Shown: positions 22,381-35,198, counted from the stretch's first letter. The stretch is 64,000 nucleotides of DNA from Atherix ibis (GCA_958298945.1 OY282607.1:33451000-33514999); one strand, 5' to 3'. Notes: generated by a model from the sequence alone, not told the origin. Program-made: numbers and translations.

Positions 22381-23770
22381 GCGCGCTGTCAATAGCATCA
22401 TTTTACATGCAAACCAAACTAAGGCTCACATTTTTAAGGACAGGTATGTTGTTAAAAATGTGAGCAATAGAGTTCATGGCCTCATACGACCACATCAGAA
22501 CATTCCTTAATGTAACCATTCAATTCCCTTTAGCATTTCAATTAGATTTATGGCAGCCAAAAGTTTCATTTCAAAAGTCGAAATATTTAATAAGTTAATC
22601 ACTTACTCCTACACATTCGACGTGTCCTAATACAATAAAATGTACTCGTAACATGGACAAAGGTAGCCCACCGCTCTATATGAAATTCAAATTCGGTTCA
22701 AAAATATAAATTAATTGGTATTTGTCAAATTAATGGAAACAATATTTAAACTAAAAACTGATATATCATCAATTGTCAGAATTCAAAATTCACACCTTGA
22801 ATTGTCAGTGCATACTCACAGAATTTCAAAAATATGTGAAATTAACTTCGTTGGAAGGAAACAAAGCAATTAGACTAGTATATGCTTTCTAATGTACTGA
22901 ATTTTGCTGGAATTTCCATTGTAATCTTATGGGAAAATCAACTGAAAAGAAAATCTGAAATGGATAACATTCTACTCACTACCCTTCAGAGTTTTTAAAA
23001 TTGATAAAATGGTTGGAATTTTTCCTTCAGACGTTTGTTTTGGAATAATAGAGCAATGGATAAATAACAAATTTTAATCTCAACTTTATATTAAGGACTT
23101 ACTCTTATTTAGTTCTTATCCACTGCTCACCTTTATACTGTATATGAGACATTGCTCTTTCAAACACACGAAAATATTCCTTTACATTCTTGACATTTTA
23201 TTCTATTATGTACGGAAACTTAAAGGACATTTTCCCAGTAGTGAAGAGCATGCTTTCAATTCAAAGCATACTTCTCTTAGATTAGCTACTTCTATATTCA
23301 ATTTAAAAAACATATTATCATGCACTTATTCTGTGATATTCCGTTTTTGTAAATATTTGAATCAAATGCAGAGTGGTGAGAAATACTCTACGTGTATGTT
23401 ATACGAAAATGGATACGGAGTTATAGAAATGTATTTTATTAAGATCTTCTATAAAATATGAACTTTTATTATATTCTTAAGAAATGAGCAGAAATGCTAT
23501 TAAAAAATCAGTACTTGAGTAATAAAACAAATATTTTATAATGCAAGCTCGCTTATAGTGCAATACAATAAAAATAACAAAAAAAATTATTTCTTTTTAT
23601 AAAATTCCTTTAATTTCAATTAAATAGATGTAAAAGTTTTATTTATATTTGGAACGAATGGTGGATATTACTTACATAAATTTTATTTGCACTTAACCAA
23701 AAGTCTAAAATTAACTTTGAAGTCATCATAAAATATGCTTAATTACGAAATGTGGCTAAAAATTAATTAG
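22381..23770. other. Spacer, nothing recognised
   Basis: AT-rich DNA. An open stretch at 23144-23461 (105 codons) shows no motif and has the composition of translated AT-rich noise. Confidence 0.55.
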
Positions 23771-24530
23771 ACTGGCATCACTAAAAGCGATGTGGCAACG
23801 GACTTTTCCTCTACATAGCTTATAAGTTTGTTCCTCCTAGACGTACAGGAGAAATTTCAACATCATCCAGTAACTACATGTCCAGCTTGGCGAGTTTGAC
23901 TTATAAAAACTTGCAACGAACTGTTTGCATAAGGTTCGCTCAACGAGGCATTCAGCATCGAAACCTGATGAAAATATGTAATATGCTGGAGGCGTTCCTG
24001 ATCTGAAAAGCTCAAGAGTCAGATTGGATATTGCAGACACTTAGATGATGCACCACGACAACGTCTCCTACCACGAGGTCATCTCCATCAACGAATCTTT
24101 ATCGAAAAAAGGATTTTTGTGGTTCCCTTTTTGACAAAGATTCGTTGATAGTTGAAACCACTTGAAAAGACATCATTAAGGTGGCTTAAAGCATTTTTGA
24201 AAGTCCTAAAAGTAGTGGAAGACGAATCTTACTCAGGGAGACCTTCGAGTGTAAATTTTTATGAGGTCATAACGACGATTGTGCATCCATAAAAATCTAT
24301 CAAAAAAGTGTCTCATAAAAAAGTCCTTGAAAGGACCAGAAAAATGGTTTTTGGTTTTAGACAGACATCTTAGATGTTCCATCATGAGAATACTCTGTCA
24401 CAAGGCTATCTTCATCAAGGAGGTTTTATTGGAAAAAGGAATTCTGTTAGATGCACTTAAAAGTATAGAAATATGGCCTCTAGAAACATTTGTACATATT
24501 TTTTTTTTAAATAATTTTGAACATCCATAA
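23771..24530 (+). mobile_element. Two mariner relics in tandem (VIxINEFL-KKG family)
   Basis: The left end AGACTGGCATCACTAA (23771) is followed by a leader shared with the relics at 56070 and 58700. A second-catalytic-motif block HHDNVSYHEVISINESLSKK reads at 24042. At about 24205 a new N-terminal piece, VEDESYSGRPSSVNF, begins, and the same later block appears again as LCHKAIFIKEVLLEKGILL (24393). So two partial copies lie head to tail. The first is broken by an inverted repeat (24088-24148) where the PPYSPDLAPCD motif should be. No intact frame. Confidence 0.7.
24088..24148. repeat. Inverted repeat (hairpin) inside a mariner relic
   Basis: Arms TCAACGAATCTTTATCGAAA (24088-24112 in full, 25 nt) and its near-complement 24126-24148 (23 nt) are separated by 13 bases. 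Differences are two substitutions' worth and a two-base length change. Confidence 0.85.
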
Positions 24531-26084
24531 ACCATAATACCACCTCATAATAGAGATTTTTATGCGTCCGACAGTTCCGAATAACATGGACATATGGTAT
24601 GGTTCCAGCACGATGGCGTCACAATAAACACCATAAGGGCGATAACGGCGATTCTTCGAGAACTGGCATTTGATTCTTTTTTTGCAGATTCCTGCAGAAT
24701 TAACATAGTTCGTCCACCCTGTACAACTTTTAAACTTCCAAATGTTAAGAATATTCACTTATATGAATACTATTTTAAGGACATCCTACTGTATATGTAT
24801 ATATAATATATTTTTTTATAGGTAAAGTTAGAATGCTCGAGCCCTATAAATTTAAACAATATAAGATTTTGTAGGCCTTAAATTTTGTATATAAAACCAA
24901 CTTTTGTAAAGTACATTTAAATTTCATATTATTTTTTTTTGCAGAAATCATGAGTTATGTACTTATTTTTTTGGTTTTTCTAAGGATATTGATTAATAAT
25001 AAAAATTTTACAAAAATGTCAGATTAATTCAAGATTAGTTTTCATAACATTATTTTGTTATTTGTGTACGATTTTAAATATCAAATGAATTTTAAACAAA
25101 TTAAATAATAAACAACAGAGTTTGTAATTGTTCAATAAAAATTTTTAAAATCTATCAACTGTTTTTGGCAAAAGCTGTTAGAAAACTTACCCAATTCCAT
25201 ATCAGATAGAAATTAGCAATTTTCAAAAATATTTTCGATGCAAGAAAATATCTAAGAAAAGTACTAAATAAGGAAGAGGGACAACCTCCATACAGCCATA
25301 AAACTCATTTTAAATGGACTCTCGGGAGATGAGATTAAACTTAACGCAACCTTAATAAGTCGTTTTATGCCATCCTCAGAGAGTTATACTAAAAGTTATT
25401 ACCATTGAAAACGAAATAGGTCGTTGGAGGTTACATAATATATATTTTATCACAAAGGTTCATGATATACGATAATATGTATTTAATAAAATTTTTCACT
25501 CTACACAAGTACGTATATGCAAATACTTTTACCATAAAAGTATTATTCAATAAAAATATTAATAATTATTTTATGAATGTTTGTCATATTATTTTTATTA
25601 AAAAAATAAATCTAATTGAAATTTAATTATGTTTGTATCTTAAATAATTGTGGCGAAAAATCTAATCATACTAGTATTTTTAAGTGTATGTTGTTAAAAA
25701 TTACTTTTATGATAATAATAAAAAGCAGTACATTATTGAAAATAAAAACAAAGTTGATTTTGTTATTAATTCAGAATTATTATGATTTTATATAATTTTT
25801 TATCCTGTAAAGGGAATACTTATTCCCAAGTATATTTGATTTAAACTTGATTTGCCCACTGAAATTGAAATTATAAAATATTTTTTTATAAATTTAGATA
25901 TTCAAATTTTTAATATTTTATTAGTGATATGATACACGTATTTTATATATACAAACTACGCACTATTTACTTAATATTTTAAAAGTACAATTACTTTAAA
26001 TATTGGAATGGGAATAAGTTCTAGGACTTTTTAGAATTCTGTTCAATCAAACATTTCTTCCTGTGTTCAGCATGTGAAATGATG
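24531..26084. other. AT-rich spacer, nothing recognised
   Basis: AT-rich DNA; a slightly less AT-rich patch at 25250-25430 has no recognisable motif. Confidence 0.55.
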
Positions 26085-27045
26085 AATGAAGTTCGCAGCG
26101 TGAGAAAAAAAATTTATTTTCGCATAAATAAAAAATTTATGAGAGACGTTTGGTCATGTGCGGGGTGCTTTTCGGGCGACAGAATGGATTTACTGTGACA
26201 ACCAAAAATGACCTAAGTACAAACAAAGCTAGGGGGTTCCCCATCAAATACAAACAAAGCTAGGGGGTTCCCCATCAATGGATTGACGTCCATCAATTAC
26301 AAAATGTAATATCCAAGTTTCGAAGGTCATGCTTTGTATCTGGTGTGATCAGACGCGTGTTATTTATTATGAACTCCTGAAACCATCCGAAACTATCACT
26401 GCTAATTCTATACCACACCTACCATTTTCTACATCGCAATTATCAATTCTCCGAAGAATAAAGTGCCGCTCTTCACAATTACGCTTTTAAAACTCTTACT
26501 TTGAATTCGGAACGATCATCCGGTCAAGTTCCCAAAAGGAACACCTTCCGAAATTTTGGCTATCACACCCCCAAAACACTGTTTGGGCTTTTTGTTACAT
26601 ACACCAAGCCCTTCATAGAGGCTCATTATGAATTGCATTTGCAATATCATTTGCATGTGGATAGCATGTAATATCCTCTGTCGGATATAAACTATTGCAC
26701 CCTTTTAGCCACTAGCCATCGTTGGGATGTTAATCTAGTTTCTGCCTAAGATCTCGCCGCCAGAGTGGACCTTATCGTCTGCAGCTAATATGATTGAATC
26801 GATCTATAGACATAACAACTTGATTCTGCTACATGGCAACGCTTGGTCCCACGTTACAAAACCAGCTCTGAAATACAAAAGCGGGGAATCTTGCCTCACC
26901 CTCCGTTTTCGCTAGATATTGCCCCTTCTGATTTCCATGCAGTTGGTTCCTTTCCGGAGAGCGGTTTAATACTAACGAAATAATAGAAAAAATGTTTAAT
27001 AAATGAACTGAGTCAAAAGCACCAGAATTTTACCTTTGATGTGTA
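26085..27045 (+). mobile_element. Mariner relic, interrupted in the middle
   Basis: The readings VLCIWCDQTRVIYYELLKPS and ETITAN (about 26330-26410) match the mid-transposase block that follows GDEKW. After a gap of roughly 350 bases comes YRHNNLILLHGNAWSHVTKP (26808; second motif, with D changed to G), then LPHPPFSLDIAPSDFHA (26898; third motif) and NTNEIIEKMF. Upstream, CDNQK and ASTSKARGFP-like readings lie in a duplicated segment. The gap between ITAN and YRH is not transposase and may be another insertion (26415-26800). Inactive. Confidence 0.7.
26218..26278. repeat. 30-bp tandem duplication
   Basis: TACAAACAAAGCTAGGGGGT plus TCCCCATCAA occurs at 26218-26247 and 26249-26278 without mismatch, inside the mariner relic. 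Confidence 0.92.
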
Positions 27046-29164
27046 CTTTTATTATCAAAAATATGGGATAAAGTTATCGCGTCCGATGGAGAATAATTTA
27101 AATTAAATCATTTTGTATGTTATTATATGATGAAATGACAAAATTTGTTGAAAATTGGACAAGAACTTGATCGTATACAAATATGATTGTACTTTAAAAC
27201 TTAAAGTAACTTTCAATTATGTGAAAAAGATATCAGATTCACTTTTTTTTCTGAAATAAAAATAGTTAAAGTTCAAGAAATAAATATATTTCATTAGGAT
27301 AAATATTTAAAAAGATAAAAGTAAATTAAAACTCTTCTTAGCCTTATTCTTTTATGACAACTTATTTTTCTGTTTTTTCAAACAATAAGTATTAAACTAT
27401 TTTCTTAACAAAAAAAAAGGATTATTTTGAATATTTTAAAAATTTATTTAAAAAAAAACACAAATATTATAGTTACACATAGGTAAATATCATTTCAATA
27501 AAACAAATAGGTAAATACGAGTATCATTTTCAATGGAAAAAATCCAATCTTTTGTAAAAATCTCTTAAAATTATTCGAACTAACCAAGCGAAACCTTAAG
27601 AGCTACACAAATTCGTATAAAAAAATATCTAATCAGAATCTCATCAAAAATTGGTAGACTTTATTGATTTACAAAAAGCTTCAGACATTTTAATAGAATA
27701 AAACCTCAATTATTTGTTTAGATTTTTTATTTACATAAGATATCGAAAAACAGTATACATTACTTTAAAACAATGAAATAAAAAAAAAAATCATCATAAA
27801 GCTTTTACATAATTATTATTTTAAAATTATATAGAAGAAACACAAATTTAATTTTTTGCTATAAGATTTTTTTTTCGGTTTTTGTTTCGGTGTGGCTTCT
27901 TTATTCATTATAGTCTTAGTTGGGGAGCTTATATTGCGAAATATTCGCATTTGAATATTTACATAAATAGTAAATTTTCTTAATTAAGATAAATTAAGAA
28001 AGATTAATGCTTTTGAAAATAATTTCTTTGGACAAGGGATAAAATTTCATGAGTATTTAACTGAAATATAACAGATATCACTGTCAGGTGACTTAATTAA
28101 ATAAGATATCAGTCAGAGCGTTGTAAGTTTTTCGACTGATATGAATTGTATTTATTTTGTTTTAACTATATAGCACGTTATTTGAATAGAAAGCTTTCTT
28201 TCATCTCAATATTTACTATGTCAAAGATAATAATTGATAGTGTAATTAAATTGAGATCTATCCATGCCAAATTTCAGAATTTTACCCACCCTATTGTCAA
28301 TAATAAAATACATACTTTTAACATACACAAATGTATACATACATAAATTACAATAATTTGATTTATGATGATAATGATTTTGTTGAACATTAATTCCTAA
28401 ATATTGAATAGTTAGTGTCATCAACTACGAGTAGATCAACAACAACAAAAAAAGAGAAGAAAATTTTGTGTTCCTTATATTAAGATTTTTGCATTACTTT
28501 AAGTAAAAACAACGAATAAATAACAATAAAGAATATTCCAACAATAAAAATCAATAATTATAGGCCAGTAGATAGATGACAGTAATCAATTATACTGTCA
28601 TGAATAGATTTTTAATCGCTTCAATAAATTTTGATTAAATAAAAATCTTTCAACATGAAATTTAGAAATTTATCTCAAAGAAAATTGCCTTTTCTTAATA
28701 AAATAAAAAATTTACCCACTAAGAATATTTTTTTTAATACTCGTATTATTAAAAGCGATTTATTAAAAATTATCTCTTTTATACCAGTCCAATTAAAATT
28801 GTTTTTCCAAAAATTTATAAATACTATTGACTATTATTATTATATAGTCTTCTTGAATGTATTTAAATCAATTATATTTTAAAAAGTGAGTGCTCCAATA
28901 TAACATTTTCAGAAAAACTGAAAATTCCTCGTTATGTTATAATGATAAATTTTCTTGTATTTTAGATTTTTTTATCTTTAAGATATTATATATTGTAATA
29001 TAGTTTATTGAAAATATGGTATTTTCAATTTCATTTATAAAATTTAAAAGAGGGTTTTAAAAATTCCTTATATTAAAATTTACTATTTAAAAAAATTGAT
29101 AAATTTATAGCTTGTTATATTAAGCTATAATATGTTATATGCTTAGGATATACAAAAATAAAAA
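27046..29164. other. AT-rich spacer, nothing recognised
   Basis: About 2.1 kb of AT-rich DNA. The open stretches at 28146, 28221 and 28655 code for lysine-, asparagine- and isoleucine-rich peptides without motifs. Confidence 0.6.
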
Positions 29165-29680
29165 AATTATAAAATAAAATCTAATCGGTAGATTGGAGCC
29201 TGGCTGTTTAAGAACCAAATCCCCGCGGTCCGCTAAACTGTAACTATTGCTGCGGTACGCGAGAATATTGATGCGGTACGTGAAACTTTAGCTCTTTGTA
29301 CCTCCGACGGTCTCAAAGCCTTTTTACGATATTGCGCACATATATGTTGAATCTTTATTAAGGCATTTATACCCGTAAAAAATTCTAGGGGTATAAAAAG
29401 ATCAACCAAGAAATTATATATGATCGAAAATTTAATTTTTATAGAAAATAAATAATGAGTTGCAAAGCTTACTTTGATTTAAACGGACTGTTAGTAAGCA
29501 AAATAGCCGCTTCGAGGAATGTGAGAGAATTCGTTGACGGCCTTCACACACTCGTAGTAGTGCTATGTTTGAGGTCGCTGCTGGTAATGATGATACAGAA
29601 ATTGTTTATGAAATAAATAAATTGGGACCACATGTGATTCCAACAGGATAATGACACCGCATAGCGCACTGCACGAGCTA

Positions 29681-30956
29681 CGAGGGTCATTCAACAAGTA
29701 CTTAGCCTCACCGCCCGATGGAACTGCTGTCACAAAAAAAATTTACCATCCTGCAGTACATTCTTTTAGTAGCCTACTGTCAAGGTTTCAGTTGATTCCC
29801 TTCATTAGTTTTGTTTTGAGAACCTTTGAAAGCGAGCGTGTCGGTTGGTTGCACAAAAATGAAAAAAGAACAATATCGTTCGGTGATTAGATTCTTGTTT
29901 TTGGAAGGGAAAACGCGCAGCGAAATCAAAGATCGCTTGGATGCTGTGTATGGTGACTCTTCTCCTTCGATGGCGACCGTCAAGAATTGGTTCAACGAGT
30001 TCGTTCATGGCCGCACGTCGGTTTTTGATGAGCCACGCCCAGGTGCCCCGAAAACGGCTGCTACGGAGGAAAACGTTAAAAAAGTCCACGATCTCGTGTT
30101 GGCAGACCGTCGATTGAAGGTTCACGAGTTAGCTGAGACTATGGGCATCGCAGTAGGAACGGTGCATCATATTCTACACGAAGAACTAGGCCTGAGAAAG
30201 CTGTCGGCGCGATGGGTGCCGCGTTTGCTCACACCGGAAAACAAGCGCAACCGTGAGACCACATCGGCGATGTGTTTGGCGCTGTTTCAGCGCAATCCAG
30301 CGGAGTTCTTGCGTCGTTTCGTGACCGTCGACGAAACATGGATTCACTGGTACACACCAGAGACCAAGGAACAGTCGAAACAGTGGACTTCACCCGGCGA
30401 ACGTGCTCCGAAGAAGGCGAAGACTGTTCGATCGGCCGGAAAGGTGATGGCCACCGTTTTCTGGGATTCACAAGGTGTGATCCACATCGATTACCTCGAG
30501 AAGGGTAAAACAATCACGGGGCGCTACTATGCTGACTTATTGGGCCGATTTGACGTCGAATTGGAAAAAAAGCGGCCCCGCTTTGCGAAGAAAAAAGTGC
30601 TGTTCCACCACGACAACGCGCCGGCTCACACCTCCGCCGTCGCCATGGCCAAATTTGTCGAATTGCGCTACGAATTGCTGCCCCATCCACCGTACTCTCC
30701 AGATTTGGCCCCCTGTGACTACTTTTTGTTTCCAAACCTTAAAAAATCACTCGCCGGGAAATAGATTTGGGTCGAATGAGGAGGTGATCGTCGCCACTGA
30801 GGCCTATTTTGCTTCCCTCGAGAAAATGTATTTTTTGGACGGGTTAAAAAAGTTAGAGCATCGCCGGGCCAAGTGTATCGAGCTTGAAGAAAATTATGTG
30901 GAAAAATGAATTGCCACCTTTCCAAAATTGAATGATTACCTGTTGAATGACCCTCG
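29681..30956 (+). mobile_element. Mariner, nearly intact and GC-richer than its surroundings
   Basis: A 1276-bp element has ends CGAGGGTCATTCAACA (29681) and the inverse TGTTGAATGACCCTCG (30956), with TA duplicated at 29679-29680 and 30957-30958. Its base composition is visibly more balanced than the flanks, and it carries one frameshift. The ends resemble those of the 58872 element (CGAGGGTCGTTCAATAAG), so both belong to one broad subfamily. It entered a DD41D relic within the codons after the second catalytic motif. Confidence 0.95.
29859..30909 (+). pseudogene. Mariner (DD34D) transposase with a single frameshift
   Basis: The likely start is the ATG at 29859 (MKKEQYRSVIRFLFLEGK); an in-frame ATG at 29826 adds 11 residues that family members lack. 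Order: helix-turn-helix pair (residues 1-110), WVPRLLTPENK linker, TVDETWIHW (D1), WDSQGVIHID, HHDNAPAHTS (D2), HPPYSPDLAPCDYFLFPNLK (D3); 34 residues lie between D2 and D3. At GCCGGGAAATAG (30753-30764) one extra base creates a stop; the last 48 codons continue in the next frame (RFGSNEEV to ELEENYVEK, stop at 30909). All catalytic residues are present, so this is a recent casualty. Confidence 0.94.
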
Positions 30957-30990
30957 TACAATGGAAAATCTATGATCGATGGTTTTTTTT

Positions 30991-31420
30991 TTTAATTTGC
31001 TTATTACACTGATATTCCTAGGCAGCGGCAAAGATCATCATTTCCTATACACCACGAGTCGTTGACAATTATTACTCTAGAAAATGAAACGGTTACTTTC
31101 TTTCCAACGTACAATATCTCCAAGAATAGCTAACATTCCTCAAGGTAGTAACTTTGGGCCTACCCTCTATAATTTAAACATCACTCAAAAATAATGTCAC
31201 TGACTCCAATATTTTGCAAAACTACTTCTTAAACTCCAAAGCCGGTTTACCAAGTGCAGAAAAAATATACGTGTATAATTGCTCAATAAGAACAGGTTAG
31301 GCTATGCCTTGATATACGGTCAAATTGGAGACAACAAACAAACCTTTGAATTTCCGTTGTATCCATTTAATCCCGTTAAAAAACCGTCGTCATATTGGAA
31401 ATGCTCTCTACTATGTTCGC
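30991..31420 (+). pseudogene. LINE reverse-transcriptase scrap (Jockey-like)
   Basis: RIANIPQGSNFGPTLYNLNI at about 31124 matches the conserved RT block (AGVPQGSVLGP.LYN). HESLTIITLENETVTFFPT just before could be the strand that precedes it. The rest has decayed and no FADD is seen. Confidence 0.5.
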
Positions 31421-32881
31421 AACAGTGTCATATATAATAATTGTTTAAAAAATAACTATTTCGCGTTATTTTAACTGCAATTCTTGTTTACGTTGTTATG
31501 CAAATTGCCTTGTAAGAACGTTATCCTTACTAAACCTATCCAGAAACAGCCCTTGCCACTTCAAACGATAATGGCCATGAGACTTATTTAGCTTACCAAA
31601 TGTTAGCTTAGTTAAACGTCATAAGTTGCGGAAAAGCACCGCTGGGTTTTAACCCCTCCTTCATATTTTAAGAGCTTATTTAGTCATTTTAAATTATAAA
31701 TCTGCTTACTGTGACTTCTATCAGTAATAGAAATTTTGTATTTAATAAAATAGCAAATTTTAAAAGAAGACCTGTCAATTTCTTGTAAATTTTATTATAA
31801 TTACGTAATGCAGTAAAAAGAACAAATTTTACATTTTTTAGAAAATGTAATTTTTTTATTTTCAACAAAATTTAATTTATTTCAGCAATTAGTACAATAC
31901 ATCAAAAGTCGAAAATAAATTCTTATTTGTAAGCAATTGGATAAAAATTAGACTAAATCTCATTATTGGATTTTCCAATTAAATAGATCTAATTAAAAAT
32001 TAAGAAAATCGTTCAATATTTCAAAGCTAATTCTATTTATTTAGTAAACAATTCTATTTGCTTGCACAATTGAGCCAATATTAAAATTTATTGAAAATTC
32101 TCTGCTACAATGGCTATGAAAAGGATATCTTAAAATGAAAATTGCCAGAGGTAAAATTTAATCAGTCAACAAGTTGAATTATTTTCTATATTATAAATTG
32201 TCTTTATAATAAGCTAAGGAATTTTCAACTGTCATTTTGTTAATTAGTATATTTTTTTTTTGTTACAAATATTTTAATTATTATTTACCTATCAAACTTT
32301 TAAGGTATTTTCTAAATGTCAATACTTTAAAGAACACCACAAAGGAATAATTTATAGTATATTAGAACTAAATTAATATTAATGTAATATAAACAATATT
32401 GTAGAAAATTTTGAGGAAATATGTTATAAACTAGAAATTGATTTATTTTGATTAAAAAATTTTTGTACGTTTAAAGGTTTTACAATATAAAATTACAACC
32501 TCATTTAAATAGTCATTTTTCCCTAATATTTTCTTAAAAATTTTGCAAATTTAATTTTTAATAAATTTCTTCTTGTTTAATTTTCAATTTTTTTTAAATA
32601 AACTAGAATAACTATGAATCACTGTATAAAATAATAATACAGTACATTATATTGTAATATCTTATATATAAATTTAATTGGATAATTACAAGGGCTGTAT
32701 GATTAATACCTAATCCACGGCAAGATATGGTGCTGTTACTATCAAAACAACTTCTGAAAGATTACATTTTCGTAAATGTAATTTTTAACAAGTATCCTGT
32801 ATAAATTTTCAAGTAGCTACGTCATTTATTTTACGAGTGACAGCCATTTGAAGAGAATACTCGTAACTTTTGAGACTTAAC
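31421..32881. other. AT-rich spacer, nothing recognised
   Basis: About 1.4 kb of AT-rich DNA; no motif or repeat end recognised. Confidence 0.55.
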
Positions 32882-33520
32882 AACAACGAAAAAAATCTAA
32901 TATCGGGTAGTGATTAAATATTTGTTTTGAACAATAAAACGAATAATTAGATAAAAGCGGAACTTAGGACTTTGCAACTTTTATTATCGAACGTCAAATA
33001 TTGGACAGCTGAATTTAAAACGTACACACAAAAACGTGTTCGTGTAATAACTTCAATATATTGTAGTATATTTTTAAGCATAATCCAAATAAATATTTAC
33101 GTAAATTCATAACTGATAATTTTAACGTCTATTAATAGACAAAAACGCTTATATGGGCAGGAAAGCCCATATTAGCGTTTTGTCTGGCTACTGTTTTCTG
33201 GGATGTAGATGATATAATTTTCATCGCCTATGTTAAAAAGTGTAAGTGATAACAGGACAGTATTATACAGTACTATTAGACCAGTTGACAACACAATCCA
33301 CTTGTGTCATCGCCATGGTAAAATTCGATGAGTTAGGATGTGAATTGGCTTCCGCATCGCTGGAGCCTAATTCTGCTGAATATCGTACAATATTCACCAG
33401 ATTTATCCCCTAACGATTATTTTCAATTTTCGAATATGAAAAATGGCTCGGCGGAAAAAACTTGGCTCAATCAATCATATAAATGTCTAAATTTTAAGGG
33501 TTGGCGAAAAATGTCTTAAT
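32882..33520 (+). mobile_element. Mariner relic with large internal deletion
   Basis: Plus-strand traces of a mariner transposase: IKAELRTLQLLLSNVKYWTA at 32957 (cf. IKAELD...VKYWVAEFKRG), then after a deletion ATVFWDVDDIIFIAYVKK at 33186 (cf. ASVFWD..GIIFIDYLEKG), and YSPDLSPNDYFQF at 33397 (third catalytic motif, with the aspartate present). A hairpin at 33138-33184 sits exactly where the missing middle should be. Confidence 0.75.
33138..33184. repeat. Inverted repeat (hairpin) at a mariner deletion point
   Basis: Arms of 21 and 20 nt (GACAAAAACGCTTATATGGG and C; complement at 33165-33184) with a 6-base loop AGGAAA. One A is extra in the left arm and one position mismatches. Confidence 0.92.
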
Positions 33521-34749
33521 AAATTGGATCTGGCTAAAACGTGATTAAAAGTAAAAAATGAATTTTTCACATAAAGTAGTTTTTTCTTGCAAAGACCAGG
33601 TTATAATCATGTAACCCTAGTATATGGAAAAGATTATCTCCTGAATACTATTATGCATTACTTTAAAGATAATAATAATCTTTTTGAGTTTTAAATTTAC
33701 TTCATTAAATAGTTGAATTAAACAGTAATCCTTTCAAATCAGGCCCAAATATTGCATTTATTTTTATAAATTATTTTTAAAAAATGTAAAATATTTCTTT
33801 TTTTTAAAAAAAAAAAAACATTTTAATATTTACAATATTCGAGCATTATTGTATTTATAAACCAGAATATTAATAATCTTAATTGAATAAATATATTTGA
33901 ATGAGTTTTGAAAACTTTTACTGTAAAAACAAATTTCTTTTATTATTCTTTTAACAGCAATTATTATTTTAATAAAATTTTAATAAGTAAACAAATTCTT
34001 CTTATTTCGTATACAAAAATTGGTTGTAATTGAATTTCAAACCAAATAAAAACCATTCTCTCTCCTATCAGAATAGATGAATTTTTTTTATCTTTTCGCC
34101 ATATAATAGACGTAATCATAAATTGTATTTAAAATATATTACTACAAGCTGTTATCATTGTACATTTTAAATGCTTCTTAAGAAATTGTGCTATTTAGAT
34201 TTTCCTTAATTTTCAACCAGAAGGTTTTAATTACGCAAATGTTTTCCATAAGAGATTTGTAATGTAAAAATACAAGAAGAGTTAACAAAGTCTAATTGTT
34301 CTTGAAACAATTGCTATTTTCTTATAACATACATTAAAATAGAAACAGCATGTAGTGTATGCGTACGTGTATGTTTGTAGAAATATGTACGGGAAAGTTT
34401 TCATAGAAGTAACAAAATAAAGTTTTTCCAATCATTTATTTTCTGCAATAAATACTGGAAATTGTTACAAGTTTGATGAGTTTTTAAAAGATCGACTTTT
34501 ATAGAATAAGTCAAATAAGAAATTATCTAATTACATAAGCACGTTCACATTTTAAATTCACAAAATATCTATTAGCAATAGTATAAAAACAATTGCATAT
34601 TAATGAGGATAAAAGATATTTTTTTTCATTTTATTATTAAATAAAAAGAGTTAAGCTATGAAAAGTATCTTTTCTACATATTAAAGAACATTCAAAATTA
34701 TTATTATTTACAATAGAAAAATTATTTTTAAATGGTTTTCATGGCGTCG
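33521..34749. other. AT-rich spacer, nothing recognised
   Basis: AT-rich DNA with long A/T runs, for example at 33800-33830. No motif seen. Confidence 0.6.
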
Positions 34750-35010
34750 TTTGCAACACGTGACCCGAACTGCTCGGTAATGGTTGTCGGTTTCTTGGTA
34801 CAGACCAGTGGTATGTGCTCATGAGCTCAAGAAGAGCCGCATTCTAGTTTTTTTATATATTTTGAAGAGCCACACCATTGTTACATAGTATTAAATGTCT
34901 CGAAATAATGCGTCTGCACTTAGTCCCTTATTTTAACTACTGTATTGCAAGTCGCACCATCCTGTTGGAATCAGATATTTTCGAAGTCTATATCGTCCAC
35001 TTTAGACCAA
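34750..35010 (-). pseudogene. DD41D mariner scrap
   Basis: On the minus strand, KVDDIDFENI, a stop, FQQDGATCNT reads around 35010-34945, matching the second catalytic motif (DNIWFQQDGATCHTA) of DD41D transposases. Little else is left. Confidence 0.55.
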
Positions 35011-35198
35011 AAAATCGTTTTCCATCGACTATTTTTCTTGTTTATGTAGCTATTGAATCAAAAATATGCTTTGTCGCATCTTTATTATTATAAAAAAATC
35101 TTTATTACTATAGAAAAATATAAATGTATAAAAAAAATAAACATTACAGTAAGAGAAAATCAAAGATTAACCGTATTTATTGAAAAGTTCATTATATA

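Larger units (their letters stand above)
29165..30990 (+). pseudogene. DD41D mariner relic, split by a younger mariner
   Basis: Readings typical of DD41D transposases frame the GC-rich mariner: VTIAAVRENIDAVRETLA at about 29240 (the R.V.NIAAVRE... linker), then WDHM, a stop, FQQDNDTA and RTARA at 29625-29678, which is the second catalytic motif WFQQDGATAHTAR. Directly after the inserted element, TMENL continues the reading at 30957. The relic is short, frameshifted and without clear ends. Confidence 0.6.

Noticed and set aside
23144..23461. 105-codon open frame
   Set aside because: No recognisable motif; AT-rich composition.
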